A stretch of 22,742 bases of DNA from Clostridia bacterium (GTDB taxonomy: Bacteria; Aerophobota; Aerophobia; Aerophobales; AE-B3A), in assembly GCA_030610745.1 (NCBI GenBank), contig JAUWRC010000011.1, forward strand, positions 1-22,742. The letters run 5' to 3'. Shown piece after piece: positions 1-8,181 of the stretch. A program made the position numbers and the translations under genes. The notes beneath the pieces were generated by a model that saw only the letters and a program-made list of their open reading frames with translations, ran no database searches and was not told the origin of the DNA. Every line of letters begins with the position of its first letter. Position 1 is the first letter of the stretch.

Positions 1-650
1 TGACCAGCTCCGAGTAAGAAATAGGCCGCAGTAAGTCCTGCTGGCCCGGCTCCTATTATAGCAATCTTATGACCGGTTCCTTCCTTCACGCCGGGTAGAT
101 AAGCTTTTTCATTATTCAGATCCTTATCAGCGGCAAATCTTTTAAGAGAACAGATAGAAACAGGCCCTTCAAGATGGTTCCGGCGGCATTCTTCCTCGCA
201 GGGTCTTGGACAAATACGGCCTATAGAGGCAGGTAAAGGAATACTCTCCTTTATAAGTTTGATTGCCTCCTCGTCTTCTCCTCTGGCAATGTGAGAAAGA
301 TACCCTTGAACATCACAACCAGCAGGGCAAGCAATTTGACAAGGACTCACGCAATCGCCACAGTGCTCGGAAAGGAGTAGTTCAAGACAAAGCTTCCGTG
401 TCGCTCTGACATTATCGTTATCGGTTGTTATCACCATTCCTTCTTTGATATAAGTACTGAAGGCACGAAGAAGATTTCCTTCTCCTTCTACCTCAACAAC
501 ACAAACTCCACAAGATGCAAATGGTTCTAAACCAAGATAATGACACAAAGTAGGAATGAATATGTCATTCTCTTTTGCTGCCTCTAAAATAGTAGAACCT
601 TCCTCGGCGCTTACTTTTCTGTTATTAATAGTCAGATTGATCTTTTCCAT
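1..650 (-). CDS. Partial [2Fe-2S] / GltD-like FAD-dependent oxidoreductase (5' part only)
   Basis: The first 216 residues of a protein that runs off the left edge of the window. Residues 1-75 form a NuoG/HydA-like [2Fe-2S] ferredoxin domain with Cys36, Cys47 and Cys50. Residues 95-180 are the cysteine-rich N-terminal domain of glutamate synthase small subunit (GltD/NfnB) proteins, with C97-x2-C100-x3-C104-x3-C108 and C147, C151, C155. A dinucleotide-binding GAGPAG motif follows at 200-205 and starts the FAD domain. The fourth [2Fe-2S] cysteine is replaced: the usual RACST segment reads RAFST (Phe64). The ATG at 648-650 gives a canonical family N-terminus. The gene lies downstream of the NuoF-like gene on the same strand, so the two probably form one NAD(P)H-dependent electron-transfer complex, perhaps electron-bifurcating (inference). 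The partner dehydrogenase or hydrogenase is not in view. Confidence 0.85.
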   Translation of the reverse strand, partial: MEKINLTINNRKVSAEEGSTILEAAKENDIFIPTLCHYLGLEPFASCGVCVVEVEGEGNLLRAFSTYIKEGMVITTDNDNVRATRKLCLELLLSEHCGDCVSPCQIACPAGCDVQGYLSHIARGEDEEAIKLIKESIPLPASIGRICPRPCEEECRRNHLEGPVSICSLKRFAADKDLNNEKAYLPGVKEGTGHKIAIIGAGPAGLTAAYFLLGAG

Positions 651-676
651 TGGTATTTATTCAGCCTTATCATATT

Positions 677-703
677 TCACCGCAGAGCACGCCGAGAACA
701 CTG
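677..703. repeat. Degenerate CGCAGAG-type dispersed repeat
   Basis: The stretch has the rhythm CCGCAGAG-CACGCCGAGA-ACACTGAG, a degenerate version of the CGCAGAG tandem motif often seen between genes in diverse bacterial genomes. No function is visible. Confidence 0.35.
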
Positions 704-737
704 AGTAGTAGCGGTCGGATTTATCCGACTTTCCCAG

Positions 738-772
738 CTATAAGAATAAGAATTCTTTACGGAATATATAAG
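738..772. repeat. 23-bp element flanked by TATAA; inverted twin at 3695-3729
   Basis: A 35-bp segment that is the exact reverse complement of 3695-3729. It consists of a 23-bp core containing GAATTC with TATAA directly repeated on each side, which looks like a target-site duplication of a tiny mobile element. Confidence 0.7.
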
Positions 773-790
773 CTGTAAGCGATAAGACCT

Positions 791-829
791 TCCCCCTCAC
801 CTTAATCCTCTCCCCAGGGGGAGAGGAGA
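791..829. repeat. GC-rich CCCCTCACC palindromic repeat, copy 1
   Basis: It starts TCCCCCTCACC and contains the hairpin CCTCTCCCC / GGGGGAGAGG. Relatives lie at 4661-4702, 6608-6657 and 14832-14866. It sits between the NuoF-like gene and the GltD-like gene. The hairpin has no U-run on the coding strand, so a terminator role is not supported. Confidence 0.65.
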
Positions 830-862
830 CTTTTTTCGAGCGACGAACAACGAGCAACGAGA

Positions 863-2776
863 TTACTCCACTTCTATAGCTTCAAATTTGCATGCTTCCA
901 TACAACTGCCGCAGCGTACACACTTCTCATCATCAATAATATGTGCTTTTTTCTTTTCACCAGAAATTGCATCCACAAAACATACCCTCTTACAGGCACC
1001 GCATCCAGTACACTTTTCAGGATTTATCTTATAGGTAATAAGCTGCCTGCATTTAGCTGCCGGACATCTTTTTTGATGTATATGTGCTTCATATTCCTCC
1101 CGAAAATACTTCAAGGTAGTGAGCACTGGATTGGGCGCAGTCTGACCGAGCCCACACAAAGCATTAGCCTTAACTTTTTCCGCCAGCTCTTCTAGGAGTT
1201 CTATGTCGCCTTGACGCCCTTTTCCTTCGGTTATTCTAGAAAGTATCTCTAGCATTCGCTTTGTGCCAATTCGACAGAAAGTACACTTACCGCAAGATTC
1301 ACTCTGGGTAAAGTTCAAAAAATATCTAGCCACATCAACCATGCAGGTATCCTCATCCATAACCACAAGACCACCTGAGCCCATAATTGCTCCTGTACCT
1401 GTTACTTCTTCGTAATCAATAACTGTATCCATCAAGCTGGCAGGTAGACATCCTCCGGAAGGGCCGCCTATTTGAACAGCTTTTAATTTCTTACCTGTAG
1501 AAGTACCTCCGCCAATGTCATAGACGATTTCCTTTAAAGTAATACCCATAGGAACTTCCACCAAACCTGTATTTTTTACCTTACCTACCAGTGAAAATAT
1601 CTTTGTTCCCTTGCTTTTTTTAGTGCCAATTTTTGAATACCAGCTAGCTCCTTTAGCTATAATTACAGGAACATTTGCCCAGGTTTCCACATTATTAATG
1701 ACTGTAGGGCATCCCCATAGGCCATGATTTGCTGGATAGGGCGGCCGAAATCGGGGCATACCGCGCTCCCCTTCCATAGAAGCAATAAGAGCAGTCTCTT
1801 CTCCGCAGACAAAGGCTCCTGCCCCTCGACTCACTTCTATAGTAAAGTCAAAACCTGACCCAAAGATATTCTTACCTAGAAATCCATATTCCTGAGCTTG
1901 TTCAATAGCTACCCCCATACTCTTTATTGCCAGAGGATATTCATTACGGGCATAGATATATCCTTTATTAGCTCCAATGGCGTATGCCCCAATAATCATT
2001 CCTTCTAATACACTATGGGGGTCTCCCTCAAGGACACTTCTATCCATATAAGCACCAGGGTCACCTTCATCAGCATTGCAAATAATGTATTTAGTCTCAC
2101 CTGGTGTCTCGTGGCCAAACTTCCATTTCTTTCCTGTAGGAAAACCAGCACCACCCCGACCTCGCAAACCAGCTTTGGTTATTTCTTCTATTATCTTTTC
2201 AGGCTTATACTGGGTAAGCACTTTATACAAACTACTATAACCTGCTCGAGCGATGTATTCGGTTATATTTTCTGGGTCAATGAAACCGCAATTTCTCATA
2301 GCAATTTTAATCTGTTTTTTATAGAAAGGAATATCTTCATATAAGGGTATTCGCTCTATCTCTTCTGGCAGACCATTCAGGGAATATGACCTTACTGTTT
2401 CTTCAATAAGGCACTCTTCCTTTTCTAGTTTGGCTAGTATCCATTCCTTCTTGAGTTTTCCCTGAGCCAGCAAACGAATAGCTTCCTTTGCCTTTTTAGA
2501 ATTCATCTCACAGTATGATATTCTTGGCCATCCTGGTTTTATAATATCAACCAGGGGTTCTTTCTGACAGAAACCCATGCATCCGGTTCGAGCCAGTATT
2601 ATATCTAGCTTCTTTTCTTTAATTTCTTCTTTTATAGCTTGAAATACTTCCTGGGCCCCTGAAACAAGGCCACAGGTAGCCATCCCCACAAGAATTTTGG
2701 TTTTATGAGGGTAAATTAATTCTGTACTTTTCTCTTTAAGCCTATTAAGCTCCTCTAATGTTTTGATTTTTTTCAT
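863..2776 (-). CDS. NADH dehydrogenase subunit of a soluble bifurcating-type complex (NuoF/HydB-like, 637 aa)
   Basis: A flavoprotein subunit that moves electrons between NAD(H) and iron-sulfur clusters. Residues 25-115 are a thioredoxin-like [2Fe-2S] domain with Cys35, Cys66 and Cys70; a fourth ligand is not at the usual place. The NuoF core follows, with GRGGAGFPTG and CNADEGDPGAYMDRS for FMN/NADH binding and GAGAFVCGEETALI. The SCGKCTFCRIG motif plus a later cysteine in LCGLGQ bind a [4Fe-4S] cluster. The C-terminus carries two further [4Fe-4S] ferredoxin motifs, CTGCGACKRVC and CVRCGSCMEAC. Trx-NuoF-2Fd order and ~600-640 residues match HydB of electron-bifurcating hydrogenases and related NAD-dependent formate dehydrogenases, rather than complex I NuoF, which lacks the extra ends. 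It starts 23 bp after pyrE and precedes the GltD-like gene. Coupling to ferredoxin is inferred. Confidence 0.9.
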   Translation of the reverse strand: MKKIKTLEELNRLKEKSTELIYPHKTKILVGMATCGLVSGAQEVFQAIKEEIKEKKLDIILARTGCMGFCQKEPLVDIIKPGWPRISYCEMNSKKAKEAIRLLAQGKLKKEWILAKLEKEECLIEETVRSYSLNGLPEEIERIPLYEDIPFYKKQIKIAMRNCGFIDPENITEYIARAGYSSLYKVLTQYKPEKIIEEITKAGLRGRGGAGFPTGKKWKFGHETPGETKYIICNADEGDPGAYMDRSVLEGDPHSVLEGMIIGAYAIGANKGYIYARNEYPLAIKSMGVAIEQAQEYGFLGKNIFGSGFDFTIEVSRGAGAFVCGEETALIASMEGERGMPRFRPPYPANHGLWGCPTVINNVETWANVPVIIAKGASWYSKIGTKKSKGTKIFSLVGKVKNTGLVEVPMGITLKEIVYDIGGGTSTGKKLKAVQIGGPSGGCLPASLMDTVIDYEEVTGTGAIMGSGGLVVMDEDTCMVDVARYFLNFTQSESCGKCTFCRIGTKRMLEILSRITEGKGRQGDIELLEELAEKVKANALCGLGQTAPNPVLTTLKYFREEYEAHIHQKRCPAAKCRQLITYKINPEKCTGCGACKRVCFVDAISGEKKKAHIIDDEKCVRCGSCMEACKFEAIEVE

Positions 2777-2799
2777 TCAACCAACTCTCTTTGTATCTC

Positions 2800-3510
2800 C
2801 TATTTCTGATATTTATCTGGATTTTCTAAATACTCCATTATCACTTGATATTCCTGAGAAGACATTTTCTCTTTTAGCCAGGGCAGTCCCTTTGTTTCAA
2901 AGGGAATCAACGAATATAAAGATATTCCATATTCCTTTGCTCTCTGGCAAGCCCCTTGTTCTCTATCAATCAAGACAGCCACATCCCTCAAGATAATATT
3001 GCTCAAACCCCTACTTTCTACTTCAGATTTCACTTGTTCAATAACGATAAGTTTACTGTCAAATCTTGTAACTAAATCATCAACGATTATTATTCTATCC
3101 CCGTTTTTAAAATCACCTTCTACCAATGTATGCTCTCCATATTTTCCTATAGAAGCTCGAAACTCTTCTAAACTTCTTATCCCTTCCAGTTTTCTTGTAA
3201 AAGCAGAGGATATCTCATGGGAAAGCGCGATAGCGGTTGCTATTGGCAAGCCAGCCATAGCAACTCCTACTACTTTATTCACCCCTTGGGCCTCTTCCTT
3301 TATCATTTTCCCCATAGCATACCCTATTTTCTTTAAAAGCTCGGGATAAGAAGAAAGAAGGCGCAGCTGGATGTAAAATGGACTCCAGATTCCCGAAATA
3401 AGAACCCAACCCTCAGGCTTGTCCCTATACCAGGTTTTTATCATTCCTTTCTCATAAAGAGAACATACTATCTCTTTGCCCAACCTCTCTTTCTCTAATT
3501 TCCAGGACAT
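2800..3510 (-). CDS. pyrE: Orotate phosphoribosyltransferase
   Basis: Type I phosphoribosyltransferase of 236 residues that makes orotidine 5'-phosphate from orotate and PRPP in pyrimidine synthesis. The PRPP-binding segment is RIIIVDDLVTRFDSK, with the paired acidic residues after a hydrophobic strand. The flexible catalytic loop is seen as FTRKLEG followed by KYGEHTLVEG. The start is supported by GAGGT six bases upstream of ATG and by a good promoter at 3575-3603. The protein is somewhat longer than the usual 180-215 residues, with the extra length mostly at the C-terminus. It leads a probable operon with the NuoF-like gene, an association with no obvious metabolic logic. carB at 8388 belongs to the same pathway but is in a separate unit. 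Confidence 0.85.
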   Translation of the reverse strand: MSWKLEKERLGKEIVCSLYEKGMIKTWYRDKPEGWVLISGIWSPFYIQLRLLSSYPELLKKIGYAMGKMIKEEAQGVNKVVGVAMAGLPIATAIALSHEISSAFTRKLEGIRSLEEFRASIGKYGEHTLVEGDFKNGDRIIIVDDLVTRFDSKLIVIEQVKSEVESRGLSNIILRDVAVLIDREQGACQRAKEYGISLYSLIPFETKGLPWLKEKMSSQEYQVIMEYLENPDKYQK

Positions 3511-3574
3511 TTTAATACCTCATTCAGAAACGATAACTTCACAAAACCTTCGAGCTGCGCGTCGGTTATGCTTA

Positions 3575-3603
3575 ATCTTACGGAAAGAAATCCTTATAGT
3601 CAA
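3575..3603 (-). promoter_or_regulatory. Sigma-70-type promoter for pyrE
   Basis: On the minus strand TTGACT and TAAGAT are separated by exactly 17 bases. Initiation would fall near 3567 and give a leader of about 57 bases before the pyrE ATG. Confidence 0.65.
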
Positions 3604-3666
3604 GTTTTTTAGCCCCATTATTTTTAGCCCCATCAAGAAAGTATTGGTATTTAGGAAATTTACACA

Positions 3667-3901
3667 GTTGCCGAAGGACATTTTCTGAAGGAGCCTTATA
3701 TATTCCGTAAAGAATTCTTATTCTTATAGCCGTCACCTTAACGAGGCTTCTGAGCGAAGGAAAAAGAAAGATTTACTGTTTGAGGAACAAAGTGACGAGT
3801 TTGATTCCGAAGGAATAGGCTAATTTTCCCGTAGCGAAGAAGCTGAGCAGAAAATAATTCAAAGCGAATATACAGCGACAGAAGAAAATTGTCCTGAGGC
3901 A
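3667..3901. repeat. ~200-bp MITE-like repeat, copy 1 (with two nested insertions)
   Basis: First of three copies (others 4112-4309 and 17021-17218). Both ends carry imperfect inverted repeats around GAAGGACATTTTC and its counterpart ending in GTCCTGAGG. Compared with the other copies, this one has an extra 28 bp at 3701-3728 and an extra ATTCCGAAGGAATAGG-like segment near 3805-3822. No transposase is encoded. Confidence 0.8.
3695..3729. repeat. 23-bp element with TTATA flanks, nested in the MITE-like repeat
   Basis: Exact reverse complement of 738-772. Copy 2 of the host repeat lacks the 28-bp insertion, so the empty site is visible. The insertion is bordered on both sides by TTATA. Confidence 0.75.
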
Positions 3902-4111
3902 TTTCTTGACTTTTTCTTCCATCTATAATATCATAACACGCCGATAATGAACCAAATTCAATTACCTTAAGTTATATGAAGTGACTGATAAGTACTGAGG
4001 AGGTGGTAAGAATACTCAATTAAATCTTTCAGAATAAGTTTAATGAAAGTTCTCTTATGTTTGATAATATTGTTACTGAAGAGGTTAGAATCACTATCCT
4101 GAGGAATTTCA
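3902..4111. other. Spacer with promoter-like and SD-like signals but no convincing gene
   Basis: Part of the 863-bp gap 3511-4373, most of which is repeat copies. At 3907-3935 TTGACT is followed 17 bases later by TATCAT on the plus strand. A strong SD-like GAGGAGGTGG lies near 4000, but no start codon follows at a suitable distance. A 51-codon reading frame (4057-4212) begins downstream and runs into repeat copy 2. It may be the tail of a broken gene, but I do not recognise the product. Confidence 0.3.
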
Positions 4112-4309
4112 ATACGCTTGCCGAAGGACATTTTCTAAAGGAGCCTTATAGCCGCTACTTTAACGAGGCTTCTGAACGAAGGAAAAAGAAAGATTTACTG
4201 TTTGAGGAGTGAAGCGACGAGTTCAAATCTTTCCCGTAGCGAAGAAGCTGAGCAGACTCAATCCAAAGCGGATATACAGCGACAGAAGGAAATCGTCCTG
4301 AGGCTTATC
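4112..4309. repeat. ~200-bp MITE-like repeat, copy 2
   Basis: Same orientation as copy 1 and without its two nested insertions, so it is close to the element's basic form. It runs from ACGCTTGCCGAAGGACA to GTCCTGAGGCTTATC and ends about 65 bp before the RRM gene, so it may affect or supply that gene's leader. Confidence 0.8.
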
Positions 4310-4373
4310 TTGCTTCTACCTCCAAAAGAAACATTATTGGACAAAGGGAAATAAAGAAGAAAAGGAGATTAGA

Positions 4374-4640
4374 ATGCAAGGTAGTAAACTTTATGTAGGA
4401 AATCTTAGTTACTCTGTAACTAGTGAAGAGTTGGAAGAGCTGTTTTCCGCTCATGGTGAAGTTAAGCAAGTCAATATAATTCAAGGTAGAGGCTTTGGAT
4501 TCGTTGAAATGTCTAGCCCATCGGAAGCTGAAAAAGCAAAAGAAGCGTTGAACGGTTCCGATTTCAAAGGACGCAGCTTGAAAGTTGACGAGGCTCGCCC
4601 ACCTAGAAGTAGAGAAAGAAGTGATTATCAAAGATACTAG
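4374..4640 (+). CDS. Small RRM-type RNA-binding protein (88 aa)
   Basis: A single RNA recognition motif followed by a short basic tail. RNP2 is LYVGNL at residues 6-11 and RNP1 is GRGFGFVEM near 42-50. Both aromatic RNA-stacking positions of RNP1 are Phe, as in RNA-binding family members. The tail (RPPRSRERSDYQRY) is Arg-rich, as in cyanobacterial and bacterial Rbp proteins that are often cold-induced. AAAGGAG lies six bases upstream of the ATG. The gene is flanked by a MITE-like repeat on the left and an 18-bp-arm palindrome on the right and stands alone. The RNA target is unknown. Confidence 0.9.
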   Translation: MQGSKLYVGNLSYSVTSEELEELFSAHGEVKQVNIIQGRGFGFVEMSSPSEAEKAKEALNGSDFKGRSLKVDEARPPRSRERSDYQRY

Positions 4641-4660
4641 ACAGGGACAATAAAATAGAA

Positions 4661-4702
4661 TTTTCCCCCTCACCCTCCTTATAGGGAGGGTGAGGGGGAA
4701 AA
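4661..4702. repeat. GC-rich CCCCTCACC palindromic repeat, copy 2
   Basis: Perfect inverted repeat with 18-bp arms (4661-4678 and 4685-4702) and a 6-base loop, beginning TTTTCCCCCTCACCC. It separates the RRM gene from the permease gene. No T-run follows the stem on either strand, so it is better called a dispersed palindrome than an intrinsic terminator, though it could slow polymerase. Confidence 0.75.
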
Positions 4703-4730
4703 GGAAATTCTTATACTATCGAATTAAGGT

Positions 4731-6599
4731 ATGACTAATAATAAAGATAGGAGATTAACCCGCCAACTGAGCGGTATGAGTGTATTTTGTATCGCCACTG
4801 GGGCAATGATTAGTTCTGGGTTATTTATTCTTCCGGGCCTCATTTATGCTAAAGTTGGGCCAGCGATAATTTTAGTCTATATTCTGGCCGGTATATTAAT
4901 CTTACCTGCCTTGTTTGCCAAGACTGAGCTGGCTACGGCTATGCCCAGAGCTGGTGGCAGTTATTTCTTTATTGAGCGCAGCATGGGCTCAGCAGCGGGT
5001 ACAATAGGCGGACTTGCCAGTTGGTTCTCCCTTAGCCTTAAAAGTGCATTTGCCTTAGTTGGCATTGGTGCATTCGCAACATTGATTAATCCAAATATCA
5101 CCGCCTGGCAGATTAAATTCATTGCTCTGGGATTCTGTGTATTTTTTACAATTCTCAACCTGACAAGTGTGAAACTCACCGGTAGGGTTCAGATTTTTAT
5201 TGTAATCCTGCTTATTACTTTATTATCCCTCTATATCTTTCGTGGAACGATGTCCCTTAACGTTCACCGTTACACACCATTTATGCCATTTGATAAGCGT
5301 GCTCTCTTAGCAGCGATAGGTATGGTCTTTATATCATTCGGTGGCCTGACAAAAGCTGCCAGCGTTGCCGGAGAGGTCAGGAATCCTGCCAAGAATCTCC
5401 CTCAGGGAATGATATTAGCATTTTGTGTGGTAATGCTCCTTTACGGATTGACCATTTTTGTAACTGTGGGTTTGCTTGATGGAGGCGAATTTGCCCATTC
5501 ACTTACCTCCATATCAAGCGGTGGATATAAAATCTTTGGTACAACTGGCAGTGTAATTATGGCATTTGCAGCAATACTTGCTTTTGTTTCTACAGCCAAT
5601 GCAGGAATACTATCTGCATCACGTTTTCCTATGGCCATGAGCCGTGATGGGCTTCTGCCTGAATTTTTTGCCAGGGTGAATAAGCGATTCACCACACCAC
5701 ATCTCTCTATAATATTTACCGGGATTTTCATGTTCACAGTTATACTCTTTCTGGACCTTGAAAATCTGGTAAAAGTAGCCTCTACCATGCAAATTATATT
5801 GTTTATGCTGGTGATGCTGGCATGCATTATTATGCGTGAGTCAAAAATTCTCAATTATAAACCAGCATTCACCTCGCCCTTATATCCCTGGCTGCCCATA
5901 GCCGGACTTATTGGTTATGGTTTTTTCTTGTACCATATGGGCAGTGTAGCACTTTTAGTAGCAGGTGGATTTATCCTTTTAAGCATTTTATGGTATAAGA
6001 TTTACACCCGTGAGAGAACTATGCGCAAATCTGCCCTGATACATATTATTGAGCGTATTACTACTAAAGAGATAGCCGGTGATTCATTGAGTACGGAACT
6101 TCGCGAAATTTTAAAAGAGCGTGATGAAATAGTTGAGGATAGATTTGATAAATTAGTGAAAAGATGCCAGATAATTGATATAGGTAAACAAACTACACTT
6201 ACAGAATTTTTCAGGATTGTGGCTAAGAAACTTGCTGAGCGATTAAATATTGATGAGCGAGAGCTGCTCAATTCTCTTATTGCACGTGAGAAAGAGACAA
6301 CAACAGTAATACGACCTGGGTTGGCCATTCCACATATAACTGTTGAGGGTAAACATAAATTCGAGTTGATTATGGCAAGATGTGAGGCCGGTATTAATTT
6401 CACCAAAGAGGTGCCGTCTGTCTATGCTGCCTTTATATTAGTTGGCTCGCCTGATGAAAGGAACTTTCATTTGCGTGCACTATCAGCCATTGCACAAATT
6501 GCCCAGGATGTGGATTTTGACAAGAACTGGCTGCGTGCTAAAAATATTGAGGAATTGCGCGATACTATACTTATCGCAAAAAGACATCGTGAATCGTAA
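4731..6599 (+). CDS. APC-family amino acid permease fused to a PTS EIIA type-2-like domain
   Basis: An inner-membrane transporter of 622 residues. Residues 10-430 hold about 12 hydrophobic helices. The first carries the APC signature ATGAMISSGLFILPG, which matches the broken-helix substrate site of amino acid/polyamine permeases. The cytoplasmic C-terminus (about 480-618) resembles the PtsN/fructose-mannitol EIIA fold, including the active-site motif PGLAIPH, whose His is the phosphorylatable residue in true EIIA proteins. This suggests transport controlled by phosphorylation (inference). The ATG at 4731 has only AAGGT immediately before it, so translation initiation may be weak. Glutamate dehydrogenase follows 101 bp downstream, suggesting glutamate or another amino acid as substrate. 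Substrate specificity cannot be read from the sequence. Confidence 0.88.
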   Translation: MTNNKDRRLTRQLSGMSVFCIATGAMISSGLFILPGLIYAKVGPAIILVYILAGILILPALFAKTELATAMPRAGGSYFFIERSMGSAAGTIGGLASWFSLSLKSAFALVGIGAFATLINPNITAWQIKFIALGFCVFFTILNLTSVKLTGRVQIFIVILLITLLSLYIFRGTMSLNVHRYTPFMPFDKRALLAAIGMVFISFGGLTKAASVAGEVRNPAKNLPQGMILAFCVVMLLYGLTIFVTVGLLDGGEFAHSLTSISSGGYKIFGTTGSVIMAFAAILAFVSTANAGILSASRFPMAMSRDGLLPEFFARVNKRFTTPHLSIIFTGIFMFTVILFLDLENLVKVASTMQIILFMLVMLACIIMRESKILNYKPAFTSPLYPWLPIAGLIGYGFFLYHMGSVALLVAGGFILLSILWYKIYTRERTMRKSALIHIIERITTKEIAGDSLSTELREILKERDEIVEDRFDKLVKRCQIIDIGKQTTLTEFFRIVAKKLAERLNIDERELLNSLIAREKETTTVIRPGLAIPHITVEGKHKFELIMARCEAGINFTKEVPSVYAAFILVGSPDERNFHLRALSAIAQIAQDVDFDKNWLRAKNIEELRDTILIAKRHRES

Positions 6600-6607
6600 A
6601 ATCGCGT

Positions 6608-6657
6608 CCCCTCACCCTGTCCATCTCCCCACAGGGGGAGAGGGACAGGGTGAGGGG
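6608..6657. repeat. GC-rich CCCCTCACC palindromic repeat, copy 3
   Basis: Perfect 15-bp arms (6608-6622 and 6643-6657) with a second inner TCTCCCC/GGGGAGA stem. It lies in the permease-gdh gap. Confidence 0.75.
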
Positions 6658-6700
6658 GAAATTGTCACAACAAGGGAAAAATCAAAAATGGAGGTAAAAA

Positions 6701-7951
6701 ATGGCAAATCAAAACCCTTTTGAAGTTGCACAAAGGCAGTTGGATGAGTGTGCAAAGGTTCTCAAGTTAGATGCAAATGTACATGCAATTCTTCGAGTTC
6801 CCATGCGTGAACTTCACCTATCACTGCCAGTTCGTATGGACGATGGCACAATCCGTGTATTTCAGGGATTCAGGGTTCAATACAATGATGCCAGAGGCCC
6901 GACAAAGGGAGGAATTCGATTTCATCCGGATGAAACGATTGATACTGTGCGGGCACTTGCTGCCTGGATGACATGGAAGTGTGCTCTCCTTGATCTACCC
7001 CTTGGAGGAGCAAAAGGCGGCGTTATCTGTAATCCTAAAGAAATGTCTCAAGGTGAATTAGAACGCTTATCTCGTGCATACATGCAAAGTGTATGGCAGT
7101 TTATCGGCCCTGATAAAGATATCCCCGCTCCTGATGTTTATACAAATCCGCAAGTTATGGCCTGGATGATGGATGAGTATTCAAAAATTACTGGGAAGAA
7201 TCAATTTGGTGCCATTACGGGCAAGCCTCTTAGCCTTGGCGGTTCTGCTGGGCGAGGTGATGCCACAGCCCGGGGCGGCTTGTACACGGTTCGTGAAGCG
7301 GTAAAAGTTTGCAGTATAGACCTCAAGGAAGCTACCCTTGCCGTGCAAGGCTATGGGAATGCTGGATATTATGGAGCATACCTTGCTAAATCTCTTTTCG
7401 GCTGTAAAATAGTCGCTATCAGTGATAGCAAAGGAGGCATATTTAGCAAGGAAGGGCTTGAACCAGAAGCGGTTCGGGAACATAAGGCCCAGACAGGTTC
7501 AGTGATTAACTTCCCAAATACTAAAGCTATTTCCAATGAAGAGATTTTGGAGCTTGAAGTGGATATACTTATTCCTGCAGCCCTAGAAAATGTCATTACA
7601 GAAAAGAATGCTCCAAACATCAAGGCTAAAATTATTGCTGAATTAGCTAATGGCCCAACTACCCCGGAGGCAGATAATATTATATATAAAAATAATATTC
7701 ATGTAATACCTGATTTCTTATGCAATGCTGGCGGAGTAACAGTTTCATATTTTGAGATGGTGCAGAACTTCTATATGTATTACTGGGATGAAAAAGAAGT
7801 TCGCCAGAAGTTAGATAAGAAAATGACCACCGCTTATCACTCGGTACTGGATATTTCTAAAAAGTACAACATAAATATGCGGCAAGCTGCTTATGTTGTT
7901 GCTGTCCAGCGTGTAGTTAAAGCAATGAAACTTCGTGGGTGGGTAAGTTAA
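6701..7951 (+). CDS. gdhA: Glutamate dehydrogenase (Glu/Leu/Phe/Val dehydrogenase family)
   Basis: A 416-residue hexameric-type dehydrogenase that interconverts glutamate with 2-oxoglutarate and ammonia. The substrate domain has KGGIRFHP, the catalytic-lysine segment LPLGGAKGGV, and GPDKDIPAPDVYT. The nucleotide domain starts with GSAGRGDATARGG and the Rossmann loop VQGYGNAGYYG. An Asp after the second strand (AISDSKGG) fits a preference for NAD over NADP (inference). IPAALENVIT and ELANGPTTPEAD are family signatures. GGAGG lies seven bases before ATG. It sits just downstream of the amino acid permease, which suggests import followed by fermentative oxidation of glutamate. No clear terminator follows. 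Confidence 0.93.
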   Translation: MANQNPFEVAQRQLDECAKVLKLDANVHAILRVPMRELHLSLPVRMDDGTIRVFQGFRVQYNDARGPTKGGIRFHPDETIDTVRALAAWMTWKCALLDLPLGGAKGGVICNPKEMSQGELERLSRAYMQSVWQFIGPDKDIPAPDVYTNPQVMAWMMDEYSKITGKNQFGAITGKPLSLGGSAGRGDATARGGLYTVREAVKVCSIDLKEATLAVQGYGNAGYYGAYLAKSLFGCKIVAISDSKGGIFSKEGLEPEAVREHKAQTGSVINFPNTKAISNEEILELEVDILIPAALENVITEKNAPNIKAKIIAELANGPTTPEADNIIYKNNIHVIPDFLCNAGGVTVSYFEMVQNFYMYYWDEKEVRQKLDKKMTTAYHSVLDISKKYNINMRQAAYVVAVQRVVKAMKLRGWVS

Positions 7952-8127
7952 TAAGCTTTATTGGCGATTTTCAATAATCTCAAAAAAATCTTTTAGCTTT
8001 ACAATCTAGACATTCTGGTATTTTTTAACGTAAATACTCAGTGAACCCCGTGTCATTGCGAGGGAGATACGCAGTATGAGATTCCTCGCCTGTCTGCACG
8101 CAATGCACAGTAGTATACGTGCTTTAG
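7952..8127. other. Intergenic spacer with degenerate GTCATTGCGAGG repeat
   Basis: First part of the 436-bp gap before carB. At about 8051-8110, GTCATTGCGAGG and a later CCTCGC plus GCAATG form a broken palindrome of the ATTGCGAG type that is widespread in bacterial genomes. I see no gene here. Confidence 0.4.
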
Positions 8128-8181
8128 TGAATATTTACTTTTTAACAGCTAACAGATGTCTATCTCCACTTATAATAAAGG

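Noticed and set aside
4210..4230. GAGTTCAAATC resembling a tRNA T-loop
   Set aside because: It lies within the MITE-like repeat, and no acceptor stem, anticodon arm or CCA could be placed around it. I found no tRNA or rRNA in the window.
4661..4702. Perfect hairpin after the RRM gene as an intrinsic terminator
   Set aside because: The stem is followed by A residues and not T residues on both strands, and relatives occur at junctions with different gene orientations.
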